From Liopterus haemorrhoidalis (Eukaryota > Arthropoda > Insecta > Coleoptera > Dytiscidae), in assembly GCA_963971575.1 (NCBI GenBank), contig OZ020612.1, forward strand, positions 31,165,916 through 31,229,915: a DNA stretch of 64,000 bases, given 5' to 3'. This document shows positions 54,543 through 64,000 of the stretch, one piece after another. A program made the position numbers and the translations under genes. The notes below the pieces were generated by a model that saw nothing but the letters and a program-made list of their open reading frames with translations, made no database searches and had not been told where the DNA came from. Position 1 is the first letter of the stretch. Each line of letters opens with the position of its first letter.

Positions 54543-55278
54543 TTGATACAACCGACGTGGTCAGACCAATGATATCCAACAGGCGACCTAAGACCTACCG
54601 TTATTTAAAGGATTTCGCGTGTATATATGCCAGATATAGATCTACCAGTTATAACTCTCAGGGCACACTGAGAGGGGTAAGAAAATCTCAAAAAAAAAAT
54701 TCGCTATGTTTAATAAACATTATTAGACCCAGTATATGGAACCGCTTTTTCAGTATCACCTGTATAAAATAGTGTTGTTCAATCGACATTGTCAGGCCTT
54801 GCGACGTTGCCAATTTTATCATAGTGTATAATATGATTTGTAAAGTTGAAAACATTCAAACCGACTCATTCAGTCCTACTGTTCAGGAGTATGTTTACAC
54901 TCAAGAGTGCATTTTAAATAAATAATAATAATATTATATGTGAAAAAACACTTGTTGATAATTCATATACGTATTTGCAATGTAACATGTGGATCAAAAT
55001 GTCCTTTCTTCGGGCGGCTATGTTTTATATAAGAAAATCTCCTTTTTTTTCGACAAATGACACGTGCATTATGAATACTCAATTAACAAAAGAAGATCTG
55101 CGATTTATAATACATAAGCCATCTGAGACTGAAAGACTTTTTGATCATAAGTTAGTAATTACATTTAATATATGCCGATTATTATTTTATACATAAAATA
55201 TATTCGGGGGATCCTTCTGTGCTGTTTTTTTCACGTGTTTTTGAAAATGATTACACTTCAAATTAAATAATTTTATTA

Positions 55279-55344
55279 CTGCAACTGGGCATAAATTAAT
55301 ATATATATATATATATACTGACGATTAAAGAAGAACATTTTATA

Positions 55345-55425
<81 letters not shown>
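55279..55425. repeat. Direct repeat unit B with long (TA)n
   Basis: Same unit as 54457-54542, followed by an uninterrupted (TA)n tract of about 80 bp (55346-55425). The minus-strand open stretch of alternating YI residues here is translated microsatellite. Confidence 0.9.
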
Positions 55426-55430
<5 letters not shown>

Positions 55431-56190
55431 ATTATTAATAAATATTGAATATTTAAATTTCGCGCGTAATTTCTCTTCTACATTCCCATACAGATACAGT
55501 GTGCTATGCCCATTTCTATATATAATTGTTGTTTTCTTTTTGTGTAAGTTACGAAAAACACTTGAGTCGCGTACGTTTATGAGCAAGGAATGTGTTTTGG
55601 CATGTGCTAACCATCTTTGTTTTGTCAGTATATTTATGCTTGTAATTAATTACGTAAATAAACTTGTTAACTAATAAAAAGTGTTGCACTATTAATTTTA
55701 TACATACCAACAACAAATACATATAATTTACCTGAACTCGTACATATTACAGTTCAATTGCATTGTGAAAAAAGGGTTTTATTTGTGAAATTAAAAAATA
55801 ATAATATTTCTAAAGTTTGTGGAGCGAAAGATAAATGTTGGGAGTATCCCAGAAATTGTTATACCACATATATATTACTGGTAAAATCGGAAAATATTAA
55901 AAATATATGGCAGTGTTTGTCAGGTTATATTTTGAAATCAGAAACAAAGTACTAATTAAGACCATTTATTAATTATACGAGGTAAATAGTAACATCTCTG
56001 GTCTAGCAGCACAGCTAATAGCGCAATTACTAGCTTTTGCCTAGGATACAGGCTGAATCGTAATAGGTTTGTTTCTCAACAGGGCGAAGGACGGTCTTGT
56101 GTTGTATGCATGCTGCAACCCACACTACTACCTAGTATTGCATACAACATATCTATTCGCCGGTTATCGGGAATACTTCCTAAGAAATCT

Positions 56191-56700
56191 AAATGAACAA
56201 TTCAAACAAAAATAGAGAAAGGTCAAACTCGGTTACAACACTAGAAGAGTTTCTTAAGAGGAAAAGGGTACCTACGGACAGAACAGGATATAGCTAGCTC
56301 CAAGAAGTGTTGAGTTCTCTTCTTCAGAGTAAGAAAATCATAAGGTCGACCATCAAACAAGCGCATCGGCAAGAGAACAGTAAAGAAAAGAAGGAAATAC
56401 AGGACGGAACAGAAAGGGAGGAATTAAAAGCTCTGATAATAAAAATGTCAAGTGATATAAGGGGAGAAATGCAAAACAACAAAGAAGAATTGTTAACAGA
56501 AATCAAGAAAAACAACGAATCAGTGGAAAGTTTGAAAGCTGAATTTAAAAAAGACAGGAAGAGTGGAAAGAAGAAAAAGAAGAACTAGAAAAGAGGATCA
56601 AGAAACTAGAAAGAAAAATAAAGGACAAGAAAAAAGAAAAACAATAACATAATCGTTATCAAAGGACTGTTACGCACTGTTTTCGCTGACACGTATTCAC
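56191..56700 (+). pseudogene. LINE ORF1, coiled-coil N-terminus
   Basis: Starts at 56191 (MNNSNKNRERSNSVTTLEEF), with a stop at 56292 and a shift near 56555. Long acidic/basic coiled coil (REELKALIIKMSSDIRGEMQ, EELEKRIKKLERKIKDKKKE) runs into NNNIIVIKGL (~56650), the conserved entry to the RNA-binding domain of L1-type ORF1 proteins. Truncated about 50 bp later. It represents the 5' end of a LINE, unusual for LINE copies. Confidence 0.65.
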
Positions 56701-56995
56701 TTAAAACTAACTCTTACGGCTATCTCACCTTCACATATTTAAAACTATTTTAAACTCAAAAAGCATACAGATATTAATTATATTTGAACCAAATGACTAG
56801 GAAGTCCTGACAATCTATTTAAAGGTAGCAGTTCTCGTTACGGGAACATTTATTAACCTCTGAATTATCTATTTATGTCAACAATTTTTAGGTTATGTCG
56901 TATTTGACACATGGAAATAACCATATATATATAAACTAGTATATGGCGCCTGGCCTATCTCTCAATGTAACTTAAGATGTTCCAACATAGAGAGT

Positions 56996-57135
56996 ATAGG
57001 TTTGTTCGTTTGTGTTGCACCAGACTTGTCCAGGACAAGAGCAGCTGACGTCACTATATAAGATAGCATTGGTGGGGGAAGCTGTGGTGTAGTTCAGTGT
57101 AGGTTGCGCAACACAAACGAACACACCTTAAGATA
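56996..57135. mobile_element. ~138-bp MITE inside the P-like element
   Basis: TIRs TAGGTTTGTTCGTTTGTGTT and its inverse AACACAAACGAACACACCTTA, about 21 bp. A TA duplication is plausible but the borders are uncertain by 2-3 bp. Non-coding. Confidence 0.75.
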
Positions 57136-57499
57136 TACATATGTCTGTCTCTTTTGGTGACCGTAAAACACAATGCGCATGCTCGGGTAGTGTCAATTCA
57201 TTTTGAAAAAGCAGGATAATATCAGATGAAAGGACATTTACATTTAAAAAAATAAGGTTAGAAGTTATCAAACAAAAACCCTAATTATTTGGTTTTTACT
57301 ATTTGGTAAAAAAGACGTAGCTGTACCCGTTTAAATGGCTGATAATATTTGCTGTGAATATTGACTGATTATTTAAAAGGAACAACGCACTTCTTTACTT
57401 TAAAATTACATTTAGAGTTGTGAAATTTTAATCAAAGTGGTAAACATTAAGAGTGGTAATTAGTGGTAAACTCCCTCATAATGAGTTTTTATATTAGCA

Positions 57500-58000
57500 T
57501 CTTCATATGTTACTTGTGATCTTCATATGTTGTATTAAACTTGATTCGTAACTCGTTACGATCCAAGTGTTTCGAATAGCAACATGAGTTTTGACTAAAA
57601 ATAAATAGTAATGTGACTGAAATTTATTACTGACTACCTCATATATAAGGGAGATATTTATCATACCAATTTTGATGGCTCTCCATGAATTAAAGTTCAT
57701 ACGTCATGTTTCGACTATTTTCAGCATTGTCTGTCAATCCGTGGACATGGGTACAGCATATTTGGCTGAATGGATCTTTGTGAAATGGATCGTTCTACTT
57801 TTGGTTAAAAACGGTCAACTGAAAGTAGAAGTTTACTCGTATCAAGTTTTTTGTGAATATTTCGAAAAAATGTATTCGGATAAAGTTGCTGCACAACATA
57901 AAAGTAACCATTTTTATTTGAAAAATTTTTCTTTTAGTTAAAGTTTTTTATTAAGTTTTCTGTGGTGGCCGTCGGTTTTGTGCTGGTTATACCTGATTTT
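57500..58000. repeat. Repeat related to 15500-16170 (inverted)
   Basis: Inverse shares CATGGAGAGCCATC, GGTATGATAAATATCTCCCT and the GTGGTGGCC block with 15530-16140, without the GACAGACG array. Open stretches on both strands here are not supported as genes. Confidence 0.55.
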
Positions 58001-58489
58001 ATTCATTATATTTTCTTTTTACGTTCTAATGGCTGATTGCTAATCAGCCATTATCTAATTAGCTAATCCATTAGCTAAGGAACGAGTCAAATATTTTAAT
58101 TTATGCTTCGAACTCGAATTAAAGCAGTATACAGAAACACAGCATATCTCGAGATAAAAAATTAACTGTTTCTTTAGTAATTGGCAATAAACTTCTATTT
58201 TCTGTTAACTGTAATGTTCAAGTCATGATACTTTCTTCTAATTTTTGTGCATAATATTTTTATCAAAAAGGACAATAATTAAAACAATAAATATTAATTT
58301 TATATAAAATATATTGTAATAAAATTCTTACAGTGTCATACTATATAAGTATACAGGATTACAACTAAGTTAATAATACTTAATACTAGCGGACCCGTGT
58401 GCAAATTTCGCACAGCCCTTGCTAACATAACTTAACTAAACCACTTTTACAAGTCACAAAAATTCAAGAGTAAAACAAAGACAAAACAA

Positions 58490-60158
58490 GGCAAAAAAAA
58501 TAAATAAATAAAACAAAAACCATTATTGGTTTTTAACATTAACACGTTTCTTTTCAGCATTAACGTTTCTCCAACTTCTTCAGAAATTAAGTTTTTCTTC
58601 TTTAACACCTTCACTAACTCCTTAAGAGAGGTAACTCTTTTCTTAACGTCCAAAACTTGTGTTCGTAAATCTTCAATTTTTTTGTGTGTCCAGTATTTGT
58701 TGCTTTAACCAGTTTCAAAGATCTTTTACGTTTTTTGTGGGTTGAAAAGTTTACATCTGTTAGGTCACCAACATAACATGGCTCGTAAAATCCTCGTTTC
58801 GGAGGTGTACGCATCAGGCTGCTCTCAACTAAAAATATAATTTAATTTATAAAACATGTCATATTTAAAAACAAATATATTATAAGTTGATTATTGTATA
58901 CCCTGCTTTAATTTTTAAATTTACTTAAAATTAATATATTACCTGCAGATTCAGTTGTAATACTGCCAGTAACACAGTCAGCTGGACTGCTAGGGACAGG
59001 TTCATGAACAGTGTCAGTTTCAAAATAGTCTGAAATACAGTCTCCATAAGTGTGTGCAACAGGAGTGCCTACAATAGAAGTACTCGCAACAGAACTGCTC
59101 GCAACGGGTTCAACTAAAAAAAATAATTGAGAATTTATTTTAACTGAAGGCATAACTCTCGGTTACTTTACTGTGTTCTACGCCAACAGTTCTTAAACTA
59201 GGGTCCGCAAAACAATTTTGACATTAACTTTACATCCCCCAACTTTTCGCTTTTATTCAAATAACTCATTTAATAAAAATCCTTAAAATTAAAAAAAAAA
59301 AAAATCCATTTAATCAAAATGTTGTTCAAGAGGGGGTCCTCGGACAACATAAGTTTAAGAACCCCTGTTCTACACATGTAATTAAAATGTATAAACAATA
59401 TTTAAGACCATCTAAATAATTAATTTGACACTAAGTGTCAATAGTTATCTACATTCGCACAGTTCAGTTCAAAAAATGTCCAATCATATTGCGTTATTTA
59501 GTTACATCATTAGATCTCAGACTGATCACTATAATTTGCTAGAGAGCGAGAGATTAGTAATATAGTGTTAAATAAAAACTTACCTTTAATCTCTTGCAAA
59601 ATTGGAAATGGCACACGCAATGTAGGATATGGATCGGGTTTTAGAAACAAACGTCCACCATAAGTATTAGCTTAAGGATGGATATAACTGTATGCAGAAA
59701 AATGGTTTCAAACAGAGGTAGATTCTAGACACATCATCATCTTCACGTAGGTCAAATCATTTTCCACTTCTGACATAACTCAGCATTTCTCGGGAACCTG
59801 ACAATGGAAGAGGTTATGTAGTTGATATCATAATTATAAATATTTAGATACACATGCAGTTTAGGGCCCTACAATACTGAACGTAACGCAATTTTTCAAT
59901 AATTTTACTTGCCCAAATATTCCATTTTCTTAATTTTTTCAGGTATAAATTGGTTAGATTGCACTTGATTAATAGGTTTAGCAAAAAATTGCACAATATT
60001 GGCATATATATAAATAAAGTAATCTAATTTGAAAAATAATAATACGCGTGGGTATTAGTAGGCCCCCAAACATGCAGTTTATTAATATTTAATACTTACT
60101 TGTGAAAAGAAACAGATTTCTTTCGTGGACAACAACATAATACACAATTTGCTGGCAT
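58490..60158 (-). pseudogene. THAP-domain P-type transposase N-terminal half
   Basis: Exon 1 60158-60100 (MPANCVLCCCPRKKSVSFHK, THAP CxxC), donor GTAAGT. Exon 2 59797-59584 begins FPRNAELCQKWKM; one-base shift; DLREDDDVSRIYLCLKPFFC has the CxxH replaced (usual CSKHF); then TYGGRLFLKPDPYPTL. Exon 3 59113-58943, Ser/Thr-rich (ASSSVASTSIVGTPVAH). Exon 4 from 58828: RTPPKRGFYEPCYVGD, basic block, then a coiled coil (KKRVTSLKELVKVLKKKNLI). Splice borders are canonical. THAP binds element termini and the coiled coil dimerises. The RNase H-like catalytic and GTP-binding parts are absent. Confidence 0.7.
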
Positions 60159-60447
60159 TTTCGTTATAAATACGAACTCTTTTCACAATTTAATACAGAC
60201 AAAACTTCGCATAATATTTCTAACAGAAAGAATGACACTACATGTCCACATGCCTAGCTCCTTCTCTTAACTCCCGCTACGTAACTTTAATTTTTTCGAC
60301 CAATAGCAAGGTCGTAATTTAGACATGCGCAAACTATTCATCTGTCATGAAGGGGTACGGCAATACATAGCTCCATCCTCCTATCATGGAACATCTAGCC
60401 AGCGTTCATGCGCCATATACTTGTTTATATATATATGGAAATAACCA

Positions 60448-61142
60448 CATTTTATACAGTTTGGAGTTTAGCGTGTATTACATATAATAAAGAACATACT
60501 TACTACTTGTAAAATAAATTATGTTTACATTCGTATTTTGCAAGTGCCGATAAGACAGAACGCTGTATTTATGGAAACTCGCTCAGTCTGTATCACGTGC
60601 GCAACTTACATTTGGTGTAGGGGGGTGGTGGAGAAAAGAGCATAAATTGGCTGCGTTATGCCATTTTAAGTCCCTCTTCCAATGATGTAGTTCAAGTGTA
60701 GGCGTTTTGCTAAAGGGAGGACCCTCCGTAGCACGTGCCAAATTTATCCGCAAGTTTTATTAAAAGTATTTGAAGTATATAATACTGTTTATTTGTGGAT
60801 TCGCTATGCGAAGAGGGCACGTGATGTGTAAGTTTTGGAGGTCAAAGACGCGACTGAGGTCGGAAATCAGTGTTGTTCTGACCTAGGCTGCATTTGAATT
60901 ACAGAATTAGCCACTAAAACAACAAGTTATGTTTCTATTATACAGTATTACCCGATATTCAGTTTGCATAGATCCAAAGTTCTAATTTAGGGTATTTTTT
61001 GTACTTTGGAAAAATAGTGGCAGCATGTGGGAGGCCGGAATTGAGCGATCGTTCTCGAGGAAGTATTGTGCGTTCGAGACGAGAGAAGAAACAATATACT
61101 CCACATTTAAGGGATGGAAAACCGTTTTTTGGAGCGATTTAA
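60448..61142. other. No gene seen; relatively GC-rich unique sequence
   Basis: No ORF with a domain and no repeat relation to the rest of the window. It contains CACGTG at 60595 and 60820 and a G-run near 60620. It could be host intergenic sequence. Confidence 0.35.
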
Positions 61143-62972
61143 TTAGTTAGTTAAATTTTTTGGCGCTCAGCAACAAAGGCTATTTGCGCCTAACGCAGCC
61201 CATCTAAATGACTAGACTATATATTAAAAACAATAATTTAGACAATAAATAAATAAAATCATTGAAAATACATTTACTCAATAAAAGAAATCTTGCACTG
61301 ACAAACACAAATAAATAATAAAAAAAGTCTGTTCGAAAATATGAATAGACTCAGGGTGATGGTAAGAGGCTGTAAAGGGGCCAATCACCATCGAATATCA
61401 CAGTCAATAACTAGAAACACATTAAAATAAGGTACAAGACTTCAAACATAAAACAATAAGTTCGATTCTCTCAGGAAGAGTATCAGCCTGTCCATGAGGA
61501 TCCTGTCGTCACCTAAAGCAAGTGACAGGTCATAGCACAGGCCTAACCTCTCCCTGACATCTTTGAACTGTATACACTCAGTTAAAAATTGTAACACTGA
61601 CAAATCTGTGTTACACGTCTCACAGATAGGGGACTCTACACCTCGAAGGAGATGTCCATGGGTCCACCAACAGTGACCTATAGGGAGGCGTGTGGTGGCG
61701 GTTTCCTGCCTGCGGTTAATCCTGCAGGAAGAACCCCATGGCTTAACGTCTCCCTTAACCTGTCGTAACTTAACGTTCTGTGTGCGGCTCCACTCATGTT
61801 GCCACATGTCTAAATCCAGATGTTTCAGATGACTCTTTGCGTCATCTGGAAATATGAAACTCACATCATAGGTCTGTGGGAGGCGGCTTTTGCAGCTGCA
61901 TCTGCCGCTTCGTTGCCTCTAATACCAACATGTCCCGGTATCCAAAACAGCTCTACCCTCTCATTCTGAGCGTTCAGATTGTAGAGTAGCAACCGGATCT
62001 TTAGTACAAGAGGATGCATTGGATCTGGATCTTGGATACTGTTCAGAGCGCTCAACGAGTCCGTCAAGATAACACTTGACCGACTTTGCTCTGACGAAAC
62101 AAAACACAGGGCCTTGAAAATAGCGAACAGCTCAGCAGTGCACACACTCGATATGGAGTGCAGACGGTACTGAAACTGTTGGCGTGGATTCAAAACAACG
62201 AATGCACACCCAACCCTGGTTCCGGATTTTGATCTGTCAGTGAAAATGACAGTATCCTCGAACCTAGGGACCAGTGTTCTTTGCAACATCATGCTGGTAT
62301 TCGATAGGCAACGTAGTATCTTTATCAAACCTAGTTAATGTGAGCTTCACAAGTGGACGCGGTAGCGTCCATGGTGGAACAGCACACAAAACGAAACTTG
62401 CCATTTCGGGCATATTAAAATCAATATCACTCAAAATGTCGAAAGTCCTCAGACCAAAAGGCCTATTGACTCTTGGTTTTCGGTCATAAATCTCCGTATG
62501 CCTATATTGTAGAATAGGGTCATACGCGGGATGATCTGGCTTGGCACTGAGTGCAGTCATATACCGCAGGGATAGAATTTTACGACGATTGTACAGTGAT
62601 GGTTCACCTGATTCACACAGCAGGCTTGGTATTGGGCTGGTGCGAAATGCACCTGTGGCCAATTTAACCCCAGTGTGATGTACAGTGTCCAGAATCCGTA
62701 TCTCTTGGTGTTTAGCTGACCCGTAAGCTAGACATTCAGAGTCCAGCTTAAACCGCACTAGAGAACGATATAAACACAACATGACAGTGCGGTCTGCACC
62801 CCAAGTCTTGTGACTGAAGATCCGCAACAAATTGAGTGACTTTTGACATTTTTTCTTGACGCACAAAAAATGTGCCCGCCAAGTTAGACGACTATCGAAC
62901 ACGAGACCCAGAAATCTGGCAGTATCGGCAAATGGTACATGTGCTCCATTTAGCGTGAGTGTAGGGTTGGGA
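61143..62972 (-). mobile_element. I-type LINE, copy 2
   Basis: Minus-strand copy of the 36640-46758 family. The 3' tail (TTAGTTAGTTAAA on plus) is at 61143-61156. Coding: RT thumb 62950-62264, RNase H 62328-61861, C-terminal region 61864-61442. It is not 5'-truncated at 62972 but interrupted there by Gypsy2, so the rest probably continues beyond the window. Confidence 0.88.
61442..62902 (-). pseudogene. I-LINE copy 2 RT thumb, RNase H, zinc region
   Basis: RT thumb SRLTWRAHFLCVKKKCQKSL and GAFRTSPIPSLL (62902-62264). RNase H: FEDTVIFTDRSKSGTRVGCA (catalytic Asp in TDRSKSG), CTAELFAIFKALCF (Glu), LTDSLSALNSIQ (Asp), ELFWIPGHVGIRGNEAADAA (His/Asp). C-terminal: TRLPIGHCWWTHGHLLRG and ICETCNTDLSVLQFLTECIQ, a Cys-rich tail typical of I-group ORF2. 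Only two shifts (about 62290 and 61860) break it, so it is better preserved than copy 1. Confidence 0.88.
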
Positions 62973-63130
62973 TGTATAATATAAGTATTTTATATATTAA
63001 TTATGTTATATATATAGGCTTTATTATAGATTCTTATTACATTTAAATAATATGTATTTATGACATTATATTTTTGTTATATCAATTGAGTTGTTCTGGG
63101 GTAACTATGGATATACATTTGTATGTCACA
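62973..63130 (-). repeat. Gypsy2 3' LTR
   Basis: 158 bp, minus strand TGTGACATACAAATG..TTATACA, TG..CA borders. A purine tract TAAGGGGGAACA precedes it (63141-63130). An AATAAA-like ATAATAAAGCC lies inside. It separates Gypsy2 coding sequence from I-LINE copy 2. Confidence 0.75.
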
Positions 63131-63149
63131 TGTTCCCCCTTAAGCTCCT

Positions 63150-63653
63150 TCAATATCTTCTGCCGCTCCTTGTTCTTTTGGGCGAAGAGAGTGATACATC
63201 TATTTCATCATTTGATCCTTCTCCAAAGTCATTATTTTCATTTCTTACTTCTATGTCTCCGTTAATTTCATTTCTTACTTCCATGTCTCCGTCTTCCTCC
63301 ATAGCAACTTCTGGGTCCTGGTTCTCATTGTTGCATACCGGTAAATCGTTACTGTTTATTTTTTTTAAATGTATACGATTTCTTCTAAATCTTTGCCCTT
63401 CGTCGGTCTCTAGCCAATATGAGTTCGGATTTGAGTCTTTTCTTGTGACAGTCCCTGGTATCCATTTCCTTGTGTCAGTTTGCATCAACATTTTGGTATT
63501 TTCTGGTATTTCTTCCAGTTTTTTGGAACCTCTGTCATAATATTTCTTTTGATTTTTACTGTTTATCTTAATAGTCCAGGGCGGATCTGTTTTGAGATGG
63601 ATGTTGAGAGGGGGCACGCTCATTTTTGCAGAAATTGCTTTGAAATAACTCAC
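63150..63653 (-). pseudogene. Gypsy2 integrase C-terminal region
   Basis: 167-aa open frame. QKKYYDRGSKKLEEIPENTK, KWIPGTVTRKDSNPNSYWLE, GQRFRRNRIHLKK: the Ty3/Gypsy integrase C-terminal (GPF/Y-like) domain seen in K02A2.6-type polyproteins. A 10-residue tandem duplication (GDMEVRNEIN / GDIEVRNENN) sits in the acidic tail. It ends TRSGRRY. The N-terminal side is disrupted near 63650. Confidence 0.82.
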
Positions 63654-64000
63654 ATAACAATAATTGAGTTATCCTCCCCGCCAAAAAGTTCGGGAACATT
63701 GTTGAAAAATTGAAAATATTAAAAAATTAAGAAAAAAATCATGTTTTTTCTTCTTTTTGAGCCCATAGCTGTGAAATTATTCATTTCTGAGAAAAGTTAT
63801 GAGGAAAAAAAAGTTTTGTAATTAAATTTCCTACAAGATAGGGTTATTTAGAAGTTTAAAAAATGGTTAAACTTTCTGCAAAATAGCAATAACTGCTGGA
63901 AAAAAACACTAAAAAACATGTGTTTGCATTTTACTTTTTTTAATGACTTGTATTGTACTTAGGACCTCCAAATTTCACCCTGTAAAACTTTATGATATGA
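63654..64000. other. Unassigned AT-rich sequence at window end
   Basis: Not Gypsy integrase-like in any frame; probably another insertion in Gypsy2. No ORF with a domain. Confidence 0.35.

Larger units (their letters stand above)
53770..56190. other. Non-coding, microsatellite-rich; unassigned short ORFs
   Basis: Open stretches of 60-80 codons (54101-54307, 54557-54772, 54975-55196, 55426-55674, 55758-55955) have no domain I recognise. 55758-55955 has a Cys-containing peptide (CGAKDKCWEYPRNCYTTY) that might be an exon remnant. No promoter or splice pattern ties them together. Confidence 0.3.
56924..60435 (-). mobile_element. P-like element with THAP gene, 3'-deleted
   Basis: 3512 bp with TIRs beginning TATATATATAAAC and reaching AGTATATGGCGC at both ends, flanked by the 12-bp direct repeat TGGAAATAACCA (56912-56923, 60436-60447). 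The coding strand is minus, with THAP zinc finger and coiled-coil exons (60158-58490) and no catalytic domain. The remaining 57150-58440 holds other repeats. P elements make 8-bp duplications, so the 12-bp repeat is odd. Confidence 0.75.

Noticed and set aside
55296..55586. YIYIYI-rich minus ORF
   Set aside because: Translated (TA)n tract.

Overview
This is AT-rich animal nuclear DNA, most probably from an insect with a large, repeat-laden genome. It shows no bacterial gene layout. Nearly every recognisable coding stretch belongs to a transposable element, introns have GT..AG borders, and the element families (copia with a half-tRNA primer site, errantivirus-like Gypsy, I-type LINE with RNase H, Penelope with GIY-YIG, Tc1, mariner and other IS630 elements, Harbinger-like, hAT MITEs, Helitrons, a THAP/P-like element) are an insect assortment. 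I cannot fix the order; hemipteran or beetle would both fit.

Region 1 (1-17655) is one nest about four levels deep. A minus-strand copia (Copia2) was split by a second copia (Copia1, 1050-14573, TSD CTACA). Copia1's 3' LTR was hit by IS630-type element Y (1211-7717, TSD TA), and Y by its near-twin X in the opposite orientation (2344-5597, TSD TA). Copia1's 5' LTR took a Helitron-like element (11906-14559) filled with a ~121-bp satellite, which took two hAT MITEs at one target, and a Harbinger-like element (10349-11902). A hAT-type element (14935-17109) splits Copia2's zinc knuckle.

Region 2 (17.66-24.5 kb) is a Penelope-like element interrupted by a Helitron-like element and by W, another long-spacing IS630 element. 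Region 3 (24.5-36.1 kb) holds a Tc1 with an intron, an errantivirus-like Gypsy (25915-34861, TSD TATA) full of insertions, and a mariner. Region 4 (36.2-47.6 kb) is an I-type LINE split by a MITE and by a Jockey-like LINE that itself contains a CR1-like LINE and Z, a deleted relative of X and Y.

Region 5 (47.65-56.2 kb) contains the only plausible host gene piece: an exon at 47901-48044 that looks like a neuropeptide F/NPY-family precursor, ending in a phase-2 donor inside an Arg codon. Downstream, a second Harbinger-like copy carries another TIR element and a perfect 50-bp-arm hairpin. Region 6 (56.2-64 kb) has a LINE ORF1, a THAP-encoding P-like element (56924-60435), a second I-type LINE and the 3' end of another Gypsy.

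Almost all element genes are broken. Pre-insertion sites rebuild precisely for several insertions (X in Y, Y in the LTR, Copia1 in Copia2, hAT in Copia2), which makes the relative order of insertion readable.
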